A DNA stretch of 32,437 nt. Origin: Limosilactobacillus avistercoris (lineage in GTDB: Bacteria > Bacillota > Bacilli > Lactobacillales > Lactobacillaceae). The position numbers were made by a program, and so were the translations under genes. The DNA lies in NCBI RefSeq assembly GCF_014836425.1, contig NZ_JACSQW010000022.1, forward strand, positions 1-32,437, in the 5' to 3' direction. The notes below the pieces were generated by a model. The model did not search any database. It was not told where the DNA came from and worked only from the letters and a program-made list of their open reading frames with translations. Below are positions 14,724 to 23,053 of the stretch, piece after piece (the stretch's first letter is position 1; the number at the start of each line of letters is the position of its first letter).

Positions 14724-14858
14724 GTGTGATACAATAAGAATCGAATGCTTTATGAGCAAAGTTACGAACGAAGCCGTGAAAACGGGATCAATACGATCCT
14801 GGATCATACTCTCACTGTGAGAGCGTAGTTCAAAAATATCATGAAGGAGTTTTTAGTT
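14724..14858 (+). promoter_or_regulatory. efp promoter and structured 5' leader
   Basis: TGATACAAT at about 14727-14735 is an extended -10. The roughly 115-base untranslated leader holds hairpins GGATC-AATAC-GATCC (14785-14799) and CTCTCAC-T-GTGAGAG (14809-14823). A possible closing helix is GAAC (14765-14768) with GTTC (14828-14831). It matches no riboswitch I recognise. Confidence 0.45.
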
Positions 14859-15416
14859 ATGATTCAAACAATCGATCTGAAAAAAGGGATGGTTTTTGAA
14901 CGCGGTGGCAAGTTGCTCCGGGTTCTCCAAATCAACCACCACAAGCCAGGTAAGGGTAACACTTTGATGCAAATGGACATCCAAGACGTACGGACTGGTT
15001 CCATTGTGCACACTACTATGCGTCCATCCGAAAAGGTTGAACAAGTTAACGTTGATAAGCGTCAAGCTCAATACCTTTACGACCAAGGTGATTCTTCCGT
15101 ATTCATGGACATGGAAAACTATGATCAATACGAAGTTTCTGCTGATCAATTAGGTGACGACAAGAAGTACTTGGTTGAAAACATGAAGGTTACTGTTAAC
15201 TTCGTTGATGGTGAAATCGTTGGTATCGAATTGCCAACCACTGTTGAACTTGAAGTTGCTGATACCCAACCAATGATCAAGGGTGCCACTATTGATGGTG
15301 GTGGTAAGCCAGCTACTATGACTACTGGTTTAGTTGTTAACGTTCCTGCATTTATCAAGAACGGTGACAAGTTAATCATCAACACCACCGATGGCTCCTA
15401 CAAGTCACGGGCATAA
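14859..15416 (+). CDS. efp: Elongation factor P
   Basis: A 185-residue EF-P, which binds between the P and E sites of the ribosome and relieves stalling at polyproline. The three beta domains are recognisable: KPGKGNTLMQMDIQDVRTG in domain I, and the signature VVNVPAFIKNGDKLIINTTDGSYKSR at the end. The tip of the loop carries Lys32 (HHKPGKGN), the position modified in Bacillus EF-P. ATG at 14859 has GAAGGAG at spacing 9; a further in-frame ATG at 14841 overlaps that site and is discarded. It is monocistronic, followed by repeat copy B and a terminator. Confidence 0.97.
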   Translation: MIQTIDLKKGMVFERGGKLLRVLQINHHKPGKGNTLMQMDIQDVRTGSIVHTTMRPSEKVEQVNVDKRQAQYLYDQGDSSVFMDMENYDQYEVSADQLGDDKKYLVENMKVTVNFVDGEIVGIELPTTVELEVADTQPMIKGATIDGGGKPATMTTGLVVNVPAFIKNGDKLIINTTDGSYKSRA

Positions 15417-15418
15417 TT

Positions 15419-15551
15419 AGAGTGCCTTCGCTCCAAAGAGTTTCCGAAAGGCTAGCAATTTCTCCTGACGAAGGCGTCTTGCGCCTAAGAAGGAGGTTGC
15501 TAGCTCTAGGAAACTCGAGCGAAGCATGTTTCGGCAATGCTGCCGAGAACA
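15419..15551 (+). repeat. Long-hairpin dispersed repeat, copy B
   Basis: Inverse-orientation counterpart of 2779-2910, starting at the efp stop codon. Internal complementarity: GCTAGCAA..TCTCCT with AGGAGG.TTGCTAGC, then TGCCTTCGCTC and GAGTTTCC with GGAAACTCGAGCGAAGCA. A further GGCAAT/GCTGCC-type palindrome closes the right end. It does not code for protein. Confidence 0.75.
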
Positions 15552-15552
15552 C

Positions 15553-15592
15553 AAAAGAGGTCGACAAAAATATTTTGTCGACCTCTTTTATT
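15553..15592. terminator. Bidirectional terminator between efp and the phosphatase gene
   Basis: AAAAGAGGTCGACAAAA and TTTTGTCGACCTCTTTT form a near-perfect 17-bp stem with T's on both strands. Confidence 0.92.
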
Positions 15593-15661
15593 ATCCTCTT
15601 TATTGGATCTTCATTTATTCAGAAAGTTGGGGATTCGGTTTCAGAAAATCTATTCAGTGAG

Positions 15662-16129
15662 TTATTTATTTAATTCATTTTGGAATTTTTTCAGCCAGTT
15701 TGTTAATGCTTCACTTAGACTATTGTAGGTATCTTGAAATTTATGGGTAATCCACGGATCAACAATGTAGTGGTCTGCTTTACCAGGAGTGGCTTCGTAT
15801 ATTCCATGAACTTTTTTGGCTAGTCCTGCTGGTGCCATGGCTTTAGCATCAGCAACGTTCATTTGATCCATTGCAATAATGTAATCAGCATCGTAATAAT
15901 CTTGGAGGCTAAGTTGACGAGCAATCATTCCGTCATCTTGAATGTTATGCTGATCTAAAATGGCTTTTGTCCTGCTATCTGCTGGAGAACCTTCAGCGAT
16001 GTTACTTGTTCCAGCTGAATCAACTGTAATTTGATTACTTAAACCAGCTTCAGTGACCATTTGTTTAAACATTGCTTCAGCCATCGGTGAACGACAAATA
16101 TTACCGAGACAAACAAAAATTACTTTCAT
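15662..16129 (-). CDS. Low-molecular-weight protein tyrosine phosphatase
   Basis: A 155-residue phosphatase with the P-loop CLGNICRS (Cys7 nucleophile, Arg13) at the N-terminus. It also has the conserved VDSAGTSNIAEGSPAD segment and the general acid in VDPWITH (Asp124). Such enzymes remove phosphate from protein tyrosine; arsenate reductases share the fold but lack this exact acid loop. ATG at 16129 has GAGGTG 6 bases upstream. It lies 15 bases downstream of the truncated dehydrogenase and probably belonged to its operon. Since the dehydrogenase has lost its 5' end and promoter region, how this gene is now transcribed is unclear. Confidence 0.93.
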   Translation of the reverse strand: MKVIFVCLGNICRSPMAEAMFKQMVTEAGLSNQITVDSAGTSNIAEGSPADSRTKAILDQHNIQDDGMIARQLSLQDYYDADYIIAMDQMNVADAKAMAPAGLAKKVHGIYEATPGKADHYIVDPWITHKFQDTYNSLSEALTNWLKKFQNELNK

Positions 16130-16144
16130 CTTGGCACCTCATCT

Positions 16145-17140
16145 TTATTGAAGATCAGGGTTAATCTTAATCACTGGTTTGATTACTTCACCCTTGGCGG
16201 AGTCATTGAATGCTTGATTAATGTTTTCAAAGTCGTATGTTTTGATTAACTTGTCAAACGGGAAACGACCTTCTTGATAGTACTTTACAAGTTGGGGGAT
16301 GAATGATTGTGGTTGACTATCCCCTTCAACCACACCAGAAAGCTTCTTGGATTCCAATAGAAGATCGTTCATCAGGTTAAGCTTAATCTCACCACCAACA
16401 CCGACAAGGACACATTCGCCAGCTGGGGCAAGAGAGTGAATTCCAGAAAGGATTACTCCAGAATTACCAATGGTGTCGATAACATAAGTAACTCCACGTG
16501 GCACGGCTTTACGAATTGCTTCTTCAGTATCTTCAACTGAATTATCAATTACTTCGGTTGCACCAAGTTCACGGGCAAGATCAAGGTGGTTACCATTTCG
16601 GTTAACGGCAATGATGTGTTTCATGTTGGCAACCTTAGCAGCCATTACAGCAGAAAGGCCAACTGCACCAACACCAAGGATTGCAATTGTGTCTTCTGGT
16701 TTTGGCTTCAGGTAGTTAAGGACAGTTCCAGCTCCAGTTTGAATTCCACAACCGAGTGGTCCCAAAAGGTTGATATCAACGTTTGAGTCAACCTTTACCA
16801 CGTTATGTTCATCAGCAACAACGTGATCTGCAAATGATGATTGGCCGAAGAAGGTGCTGATATCTTGACCGTCTGGCATGTGAAGACGGTGGGAGCCGTC
16901 ATAGTTAATCCCGGAGAAATTTAATTCATTAAAATGTTCACACATCCCTGGGTGACCGTGTTCACAATTATAACAATGACCACAGTAACTAAATGAGAGG
17001 ACGACATGATCCCTGGGCTGAACACTTGTAACGTTTTTACCAACCTTCTCGACAACACCGGCACCTTCATGGCCTAATGCAACGGGAAGGGGAGTAGTTG
17101 CACCATCACGTCCAATAGCATCCGTATGGCAGCCCTTCCT
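16145..17140 (-). pseudogene. 5'-truncated zinc alcohol dehydrogenase (aryl-alcohol dehydrogenase type)
   Basis: From about residue CHTDAIGRDG onward this is a good MDR dehydrogenase: GHEGAG, the four-cysteine structural zinc lobe CGHCYNCEHGHPGMC, GCGIQTGAG with the second zinc cysteine, and GVGAVGLSAV for NAD. The 30-40 N-terminal residues expected before the CHTD cysteine are absent. The frame instead continues into sequence antisense to a LysR gene, up to an ATG-like codon at 17182 without a ribosome site. The break lies between about 17126 and 17150. Loss of the first beta strands probably abolishes function, although the zinc ligands remain. It ends 15 bases before the phosphatase gene. 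Confidence 0.85.
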
Positions 17141-17686
17141 CAAGAGATTAATACCTTTATCAGCGAAGAAGGGGTGGAGCATTTAGTATCGGATGTGATG
17201 CTGGGAAGCCTTGATTGTGCAATTATTTTAGATAACTATGGCTTTAATTATGATTATTCCAAAATGGGGCTGGAAGCAATACCGATCCACCAGGATAAGA
17301 TGGTGATGGGAATTAGCGAACGCCTTGGCCAACAAGAAAAGATTGACTTGGGGTTAATTAAGAAAATGCCGGTTGCTTATTATAGCAATGAAGATTCAGT
17401 TTACCTCAAGCATGCTTTTATTAATAGTTTACGAGGGGTAGTAAAGCCGTTAGAAGTTTTACGGGTTAATTCGTACGAGCAATTGCAGTTATTAGTTGGC
17501 TCTGGGCAGGCGCTTTCTTTTTATCCCCAAAAATTAATTCAGTGTTTACAGCGTCCGGTAGAACGTATTGATTACTTACCATTAAAGACTAATGCCGAAC
17601 AGAACTGTGAGTTCAAACTAATCTATAAACGAGTATCAAAGGCTCCGGGATTAAAATTAGTTAGAGATTATTTTCAGGAGAATTGA
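17126..17686 (+). pseudogene. 5'-truncated LysR-type regulator (effector domain only)
   Basis: The frame encodes the second part of a LysR substrate-binding domain: FISEEGVEHLVSDVMLGSLD followed by CAIILDNY, then KMPVAYYSNEDSVYLKHAF, VNSYEQLQLLVGSGQALSFYP and a C-terminal RVSKAPGLKLVRDYF. The winged-helix N-terminus and roughly the first 110 residues are missing. The apparent ATG at 17126 is only the reverse of the His codon in the dehydrogenase CHTD motif, and no ribosome site precedes it. Homology starts at about 17145-17150. It must once have been divergent from the dehydrogenase it probably regulated; a deletion removed both 5' ends. Its TGA lies inside the -35 of the next cassette. Confidence 0.85.
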
Positions 17687-17712
17687 CTTCGAACGAATGT
17701 TCTTGTACCCTA
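17683..17712 (+). promoter_or_regulatory. SOS (LexA) box within the cassette promoter
   Basis: CGAACGAATGTTTC at 17690-17703 matches the Gram-positive LexA/DinR consensus CGAACRNRYGTTYC at all 14 positions. TTGACT (17683-17688) is a -35 candidate directly before it, and TACCCT (17707-17712) a weak -10 at 18 bases. The box would thus lie between the promoter elements, an ideal repression position. GGAGGAA and the ATG at 17735 follow. Confidence 0.75.
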
Positions 17713-17734
17713 GTAGGGTTAGGAGGAACGGAAA

Positions 17735-18751
17735 ATGGAGAAGTTGGTTACTTTAACCTATCAGCGACGAATTGCAATTTTAAGCCAATTAACTGCTGAG
17801 CAGGTAGCAGCATTGAATGAATTTACCCGCTATGCTTTGTTATCTCAGTTTCATACGTGGCATTATTTAAAGAATACTGATTGGGAATTTGCCGGCCTGG
17901 TCATCGATCCGTATTATGAACGGGCTAGTAGTCACCGTGGAGAAAATCTATATTGCGACTGCGGGCGACGGTTAAAGAACCAATTCATCCTTCGTTCTAG
18001 GTCATCCGGGAGACAGTTAAAATTAGGAATTACCCATTTTCAACAGCACGCTAGTATTCCGGAGAAGGTCGCTAAGGAGATTCAAGCTGGAGTTAACGAA
18101 ATTCACTTATACATGGATAGCATTTTACAGCGCTATGTTGCTGGACACTCATTTCCCCATGCTGCATTTGATTATGCGGTTAAACATGGTGGCTTTACTA
18201 ACCGTGAAAGTACGATCCTATACCAACGTTGTCAGTTATTTGCAAACGTTGACTTACCGCTTTACCAAACCGATGAATTAGCGTTACGACAACTAGTCCG
18301 TGAATTAAAAAATGGCACTCGTCCTCGATTAACCAGAAAGCAAATTCTGCAGTTAAAAGAAACAATCGCAACAGATTGGCGACAACTTGAGCAACAGTTG
18401 ACGTTAATTCAATTTCAATTAAGTGAAGCTGGTGTGACAGGTCAAGATCTTCACCGGATTAAAAGTAACGGGATTAACTATGCTCTCCAGCGGCGGAAGA
18501 GTCGTTTCTTAATTCACCAGTGGAAGGAGATCACTGACCTAACCTTAAATAAGGCCCGTGCTCAACTCGCAATTAAGTTACGTGAGTTAGCCTTTTACGC
18601 CTTAATATTAGGGGATGAAGAAAAATTCAGCTTGCAACAAACACAAATTTGTCAATCTTTAGCAGCTCATCATATTAGCGTTAAGGGATCCCGGTCATTC
18701 GGTGTCCGTGAAGCACAGAAGATTATTGAAGAACTTTCCGATGCTAGTTAG
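17735..18751 (+). CDS. Uncharacterised protein with a Cys/His cluster, first gene of the HerA cassette
   Basis: A 338-residue, soluble, basic and Gln/Leu-rich protein that I cannot place in a named family. Residues 1-50 are helical. At 72-108 lies LYCDCGRRLKNQFILRS followed by LKLGITHFQQHASIP, giving C74-x-C76 and H101-x3-H105. This is a possible zinc site, distantly reminiscent of the CxxC..HFxH finger of CoiA-like proteins. The rest is predicted largely helical, with a possible coiled region around 185-240. It has no visible nuclease or ATPase motif. The start has a strong AGGAGGAA 7 bases upstream. The HerA-type ATPase gene follows after 48 bases, suggesting a functional pair. The SOS box upstream points to damage control (inference). 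Confidence 0.8.
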   Translation: MEKLVTLTYQRRIAILSQLTAEQVAALNEFTRYALLSQFHTWHYLKNTDWEFAGLVIDPYYERASSHRGENLYCDCGRRLKNQFILRSRSSGRQLKLGITHFQQHASIPEKVAKEIQAGVNEIHLYMDSILQRYVAGHSFPHAAFDYAVKHGGFTNRESTILYQRCQLFANVDLPLYQTDELALRQLVRELKNGTRPRLTRKQILQLKETIATDWRQLEQQLTLIQFQLSEAGVTGQDLHRIKSNGINYALQRRKSRFLIHQWKEITDLTLNKARAQLAIKLRELAFYALILGDEEKFSLQQTQICQSLAAHHISVKGSRSFGVREAQKIIEELSDAS

Positions 18752-18799
18752 GGCGTGTAAAATAAACATAGAAATTAAAAGATTGATTGGGGCAAGTTA

Positions 18800-19978
18800 A
18801 TGATGACAGAAAACTTTTTTGCGATTAGTAATGGCCAACCACTTAATGATGTAACACCTTTAGTAGCTCATCATTTATTGGTGGTCGGCCAAACGGGTAG
18901 TGGGAAAACAACGACGACGTTATCATTACTCGACCAATTACAACATGCCAATTACACGACGATTATCCTTGATCCGACAGGTGAATACTCAAAACTCCCC
19001 AATTCGGTTACCTATAAGCTAGGTGAAAATGCTTATCTAGAGGCTAGCCGGTTAAGTGCTCACCAACTGCGTGAAGCACTCCAGATTCAGGGAAATCAGC
19101 TTTTAAATGATAAATTAGCGCAAGCTGTGGATGCATTACGGATCCAACAGAACCTGGTTCAATCAAAGCAACCTTACGTTAAAATTGGGGTTCCGATTGC
19201 AACTTATCAAAAACAACTTGCAAGGCTAAGTGATTGGTCACGCTCTTTTGCCCCCCAGAACTTAGCTGCCCAGTTAATTGAGGAGTTTGTGGTTCCATTT
19301 GCTGACGAACGTGCTGATTACTCCCTTCTTGGCCAACAGTATGATCGGCAAACAATTAACCATGAATGGAATCTGATTGCGACCCTCCGCCAGCGCTTAG
19401 CAAGTGATGCTTTTCGAATGCTTTTTGATCCCGATCCACATCCGGGACTGTTTAAGACAGAATTAAACTTTGTCATTAAGATGTTTCTTGAGCACCGGAG
19501 CAGCCACCGGACGTTAGTAATTGATCTTTCAGCATTAAAACGATACGAAGAGAGTCAACGAGTAGTTATTTCGTTACTACTCAAGAACCTTTTGACGGCA
19601 CGTTTACAAAAGCCAAATAACTTCCCGGTAAATATTGTCCTGGATGAGGCTCACCGGTACTTACCAAAGGATGAACATCAATTAGCCGATAACGGGATTT
19701 TTCAGATTCTTCGTGAAGGGCGAAAAGTTGGCTTATCAATGACATTGACAACCCAGTCACCCCTTGATCTTCCCGCTCGCTTACGGTCGCAGTTCGCTAA
19801 CCTCTTATTGCACCACATGACGAGTCCGGAAGAACTATCCAGTTTAGCCATTGCGGATGAGGTGAATTTGAGTAAAATTAGTAAGCTTTCAACTGGTGAG
19901 GCGTTGCTCTTGCTAGCCAATGAGTCACAGAAGAAGATTAAAGTTAACCTGCCAAAATGGTGGGATAAGCAAGCATGA
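18800..19978 (+). CDS. HerA-type (DUF87) DNA-translocating ATPase
   Basis: A 392-residue ATPase of the HerA/FtsK superfamily. Walker A is VVGQTGSGKTTTT (about 29-40), IILDPTGEY follows as in HerA, Walker B is NIVLDEAHRYLP (about 278-289), and the sensor/arginine region is LREGRKVGLSMTLTTQSPLD. HerA proteins are hexameric dsDNA translocases that work with a nuclease (classically NurA) in end resection, and with diverse effectors in phage defence. No NurA is present; candidate partners are the protein encoded before it and the endonuclease two genes on. Two adjacent ATGs (18800, 18803) follow only a weak TTGGGG site, so expression may be modest or coupled. Confidence 0.88.
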   Translation: MMTENFFAISNGQPLNDVTPLVAHHLLVVGQTGSGKTTTTLSLLDQLQHANYTTIILDPTGEYSKLPNSVTYKLGENAYLEASRLSAHQLREALQIQGNQLLNDKLAQAVDALRIQQNLVQSKQPYVKIGVPIATYQKQLARLSDWSRSFAPQNLAAQLIEEFVVPFADERADYSLLGQQYDRQTINHEWNLIATLRQRLASDAFRMLFDPDPHPGLFKTELNFVIKMFLEHRSSHRTLVIDLSALKRYEESQRVVISLLLKNLLTARLQKPNNFPVNIVLDEAHRYLPKDEHQLADNGIFQILREGRKVGLSMTLTTQSPLDLPARLRSQFANLLLHHMTSPEELSSLAIADEVNLSKISKLSTGEALLLLANESQKKIKVNLPKWWDKQA

Positions 19979-19991
19979 TAGGAATGAAGAA

Positions 19992-20843
19992 ATGAAAGTA
20001 CAAAAACAAGGACCGACACCATTTGTAAAGTGGGTCGGTGGGAAACGCCAATTATTAACAGAATTAGAACAATACTACCCACAAAACTTTCACCGTTACT
20101 TTGAACCCTTTATCGGTGGGGGCGCTAATTTGCTGAATCTCTTACCAAAGAGTGCCGTGATTAACGACTTTAATGAAGAACTAGTGAATGCTTGGCAAGT
20201 AGTTAAGGACCAGCCAGATGAATTAATTAATTTAATTGAACAGCATGCTAGTAATGATAGTAAGGAATACTATTTGGATATTCGCTTAGCCGACCGTGAT
20301 GGGCGTCTTTCCCAAATGTCTCCAGTTGAACGTGCTGCCCGCTTTATTTACCTAAATAAGGCAGGATTTAACGGCCTGTGGCGGGTTAATTCTAAGGGAC
20401 AGAATAATGTTCCCTATGGTGCCCATAAGGCTGTTAATGTCCCAGTTGATGCAATCCGTAATGATCACCAATACTTAGCCAGCAACGATGTTAAAATCCT
20501 TCAGGGTGATTATCGGGATGCAGTGGTAGAAGCTAAAGAAAATGATTTCGTTTATTTTGATCCGCCATACATTCCTGTGAACCAGACTGCAGCATTTACT
20601 AGTTACACGAAGAATGGTTTTGGTTTAGCACAACAGGAGGAGTTACGTGACTTAGCCCTAGAATTAGCTAACCGTGGTGTCAAAGTGATGCTATCTAATT
20701 CTGATGTGCCATTGATTGAACAACTTTACACTGATCAGCAATTCCACATTTACCACGTTCAAGCACGCCGTAGTGTTAATTCAAAGGGGAATAAGCGTGG
20801 TAAAGTTGGCGAGGTAATTATTACAACTTATGGAGAAAAGTAA
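19992..20843 (+). CDS. dam: Dam-family DNA adenine-N6 methyltransferase
   Basis: A 283-residue D12-class adenine methyltransferase. Motif X is PFVKWVGGKRQLL (10-22), motif I FEPFIGGGA (37-45), then NKAGFNGLWRVNSKGQNNVP and catalytic motif IV DPPY at 190-193, followed by FTSYTKNGF. The pattern is that of Dam and M.DpnIIA, making GATC the likeliest target, though related enzymes methylate GATATC and other sites. The frame is open upstream into the ATPase gene, but ATG at 19992 fits homology and an AGGA site and leaves 13 bases after the ATPase stop. Its TAA overlaps the start of the endonuclease gene (TAATG), so it is the modification half of a restriction-modification pair. Confidence 0.92.
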   Translation: MKVQKQGPTPFVKWVGGKRQLLTELEQYYPQNFHRYFEPFIGGGANLLNLLPKSAVINDFNEELVNAWQVVKDQPDELINLIEQHASNDSKEYYLDIRLADRDGRLSQMSPVERAARFIYLNKAGFNGLWRVNSKGQNNVPYGAHKAVNVPVDAIRNDHQYLASNDVKILQGDYRDAVVEAKENDFVYFDPPYIPVNQTAAFTSYTKNGFGLAQQEELRDLALELANRGVKVMLSNSDVPLIEQLYTDQQFHIYHVQARRSVNSKGNKRGKVGEVIITTYGEK

Positions 20844-21484
20844 TGATAGAGAACGGTACTGGTGGGGCTAATACTAACCGTAATGGCCTTACTTTTGAAA
20901 AACAGACTGATTTAGCACAACATTTAAAAAATGATTTTAATGGAAGGTATGTATTAGCAGAATACCCAATTGAAGATAAGAATATGGTTAAAAAAGCTGC
21001 AAAGGATCATCGCTTCCTGGTACACGATCAACTTAATGATGAGGATATTGGTGTCATAACGAAGCAATTTCAGTTCTATAACGTATTAAAACAGGTCTAT
21101 GGAATTAAAAACATTCACCATAAATTCTGGAAACCGGATGAGGCTTTCTTTAATTTTAAACGGCGAACGGTCTTTATCGTGGAGAAAAAATACCAAAATG
21201 GTTCTGGATCCGTAGATGAAAAATTATTTGGCTTTAACGCTAAAAGAGTGCTTTATCAAGAGCTATTTAACCGTCAAATGAACGAACCAGTTGTTCCGGT
21301 TGAGTTTATTGCAATGTTTAACCGTTCATGGTGGCTAGATGGCCAGACTTTAGATAAAAATACCGGTAAGGTAAGAAAACAGCAATCAGTTGATTATCAT
21401 GATTACTTTGATAGCTTACGGAATAATGGTGTCCGAATCATGTTTGATCGCTATGAGGACTGGTTTTTAGGCTTAAGTGATTGA
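20843..21484 (+). CDS. PD-(D/E)XK-type restriction endonuclease
   Basis: A 213-residue protein whose start overlaps the methyltransferase stop by one base, implying translational coupling of methylase before nuclease. It begins with GTGGANTNRNGLTFE, a motif I associate with type II nucleases. The candidate active site is PDEAFF (98-103), then FIVEKKYQ, giving D99 with E114-x-K116. The following GSGSVDEKLFGFNAKR is conserved-looking and basic. It is probably the cognate restriction enzyme of the Dam-like methylase, cutting the same site when unmethylated. It is not obviously similar to DpnII or MboI by eye, so the target is uncertain. A strong terminator ends the cassette about 100 bases later. 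Confidence 0.82.
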   Translation: MIENGTGGANTNRNGLTFEKQTDLAQHLKNDFNGRYVLAEYPIEDKNMVKKAAKDHRFLVHDQLNDEDIGVITKQFQFYNVLKQVYGIKNIHHKFWKPDEAFFNFKRRTVFIVEKKYQNGSGSVDEKLFGFNAKRVLYQELFNRQMNEPVVPVEFIAMFNRSWWLDGQTLDKNTGKVRKQQSVDYHDYFDSLRNNGVRIMFDRYEDWFLGLSD

Positions 21485-21582
21485 ATGATCAAAATAATAA
21501 TTTATAAATAAAATAGGACAAAATTATCATTTTATGGTATAACTAATTATGGATTGTTTTATCCAATTAATTACTTTGAATC

Positions 21583-21626
21583 ACAAAAAGGGTGACGATG
21601 TTTTAAATCGTCGCCCTTTTTGTTTT
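21583..21626 (+). terminator. Terminator of the HerA/R-M cassette
   Basis: AAAAAGGGTGACGAT pairs with ATCGTCGCCCTTTTT, followed by GTTTT. The complementary A-run upstream could allow it to act leftward as well. Confidence 0.9.
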
Positions 21627-21709
21627 AAATTATTAATGTTTATAGGCAGTTGAATGAAGTTAATGATAGTATAGAAAACAGGTTGAATTATTTTGGGTGG
21701 TGGTAGTTA

Positions 21710-23053
21710 GTGATTGAAATTTTTAACCATAAATATTCGTTTCCAAAGATCTTAACTTGGGGATTTTTAACCATTATTTTTATGGGGACGATCTTGTTAT
21801 CTTTGCCGATTGCAACGCGCTCTGGCTATAGCTGTGATTTTATGACAGCTATTTTTACTTCCACTAGTGCAACCTGTGTAACGGGGTTAACGTTGGTCAC
21901 GACAGCAGCCTATTGGTCATTCTTTGGTCAAGTAGTAATTATGATCTTGATGGAAGTTGGTGGACTGGGGTTCATGACGTTTGCGGTCATGATGTCCCTA
22001 CTAATTCATCAACGAATGAGAATGTCGACCCGTCTATTGACACAGGAAGCATTAAACTTAGAACACCTTTCTCAATTGAATGTGGTGAACCTGATTATTC
22101 GGTTATCAATTATTATTCAAATTGCGGGAATGGGTCTGCTATTTATTGATTTTTATCCACGCTATGGCTTAAAGAAGGGATTATGGTTTAGTATCTTCCA
22201 TTCAATCTCAGCCTTTTGCAATGCGGGCTTTGATTTGACTGGTAATAGTTTAGAGGATTACGCTAATGATCCATACATGTTAACGGTAATGGCAATTCTA
22301 ATCATTGCTGGTTCGTTTGGCTTCTTGGTTTGGCAAGATCTCTTACGTTATCCCAAACGCCACCGTCTCTCACTCCACACCCACCTTGTTTTAAGGACAG
22401 GTGCAGTAATCTTTTTGATCTCACTGGTTGTTTATTTCCTTACTGAACATAACTTAAGTCAGTTTAGCGGTGAACTATCCTATCCTAAACGTTTAATTAA
22501 CACTGTCTTTATGGCAATTACGCCGCGAACCGCTGGATTGATTACTGTTCCCTACACGAAACTTAGTGCTGCGGGAATTAGCACAACGATTATTTTAATG
22601 TTTATTGGTGGTGCTCCGGGATCAACAGCCGGGGGGATCAAGACAACAACGATTGGGTTATTAACGCTACAGAGTATTGCGACACTACGGGGACAACGTG
22701 AGACAACGTTTGCTCATCGGCGGTTTACTGATAAGAATGTCTTTCGGGCTTTAACCTTGTTGTTTGTTGCATTTGCCATCTTGATGGTTGCAATATTAAT
22801 ATTAGTCGAAACTCAAGCACTTCCACGGCATGATTCATTAACTTATGTTACGTTTGAAGCAACGGCAGCTTTTGGGACAACGGGAATTTCCCTCGGAATT
22901 ACGCCAAGTTTAAACTTTATTGGCAAAATAATTATCATGTTCCTAATGTTTATTGGCCGGGTAGGAATCTACACCGTAATGTATTCAATTCTGAACGCCC
23001 AGCCTAAGCAACGAGAATACAGGTATCCAAAGGAGGGTGTCTTAATTGGTTAA
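21710..23053 (+). CDS. ktrB: KtrB potassium channel/transporter subunit
   Basis: A 447-residue membrane protein of the Trk/Ktr/HKT family with four M1-P-M2 repeats. Filter-like loops are visible at TSTSATCVTGL, HSISAFCNAGFDL, AITPRTAGL and ATAAFGTTGISLG, and the gating-loop region GGAPGSTAGGIKTT is typical. It forms a dimeric K+ pathway, Na+-coupled in many bacteria, gated by the KtrA ring encoded next. GTG at 21710 is used with GGGTGGTGG upstream. The gene overlaps ktrA by eight bases. No c-di-AMP riboswitch is evident upstream. Confidence 0.93.
   Translation: MIEIFNHKYSFPKILTWGFLTIIFMGTILLSLPIATRSGYSCDFMTAIFTSTSATCVTGLTLVTTAAYWSFFGQVVIMILMEVGGLGFMTFAVMMSLLIHQRMRMSTRLLTQEALNLEHLSQLNVVNLIIRLSIIIQIAGMGLLFIDFYPRYGLKKGLWFSIFHSISAFCNAGFDLTGNSLEDYANDPYMLTVMAILIIAGSFGFLVWQDLLRYPKRHRLSLHTHLVLRTGAVIFLISLVVYFLTEHNLSQFSGELSYPKRLINTVFMAITPRTAGLITVPYTKLSAAGISTTIILMFIGGAPGSTAGGIKTTTIGLLTLQSIATLRGQRETTFAHRRFTDKNVFRALTLLFVAFAILMVAILILVETQALPRHDSLTYVTFEATAAFGTTGISLGITPSLNFIGKIIIMFLMFIGRVGIYTVMYSILNAQPKQREYRYPKEGVLIG

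Noticed and set aside
17126-17182. True starts of the truncated dehydrogenase (17182) and LysR fragment (17126)
   Set aside because: Both ATGs are borrowed from the opposite gene across the deletion junction and lack ribosome sites.
20843-21484. Calling the endonuclease DpnII or MboI
   Set aside because: The methylase is Dam-like, but the nuclease's N-terminal motif and size do not let me equate it with those enzymes by eye.
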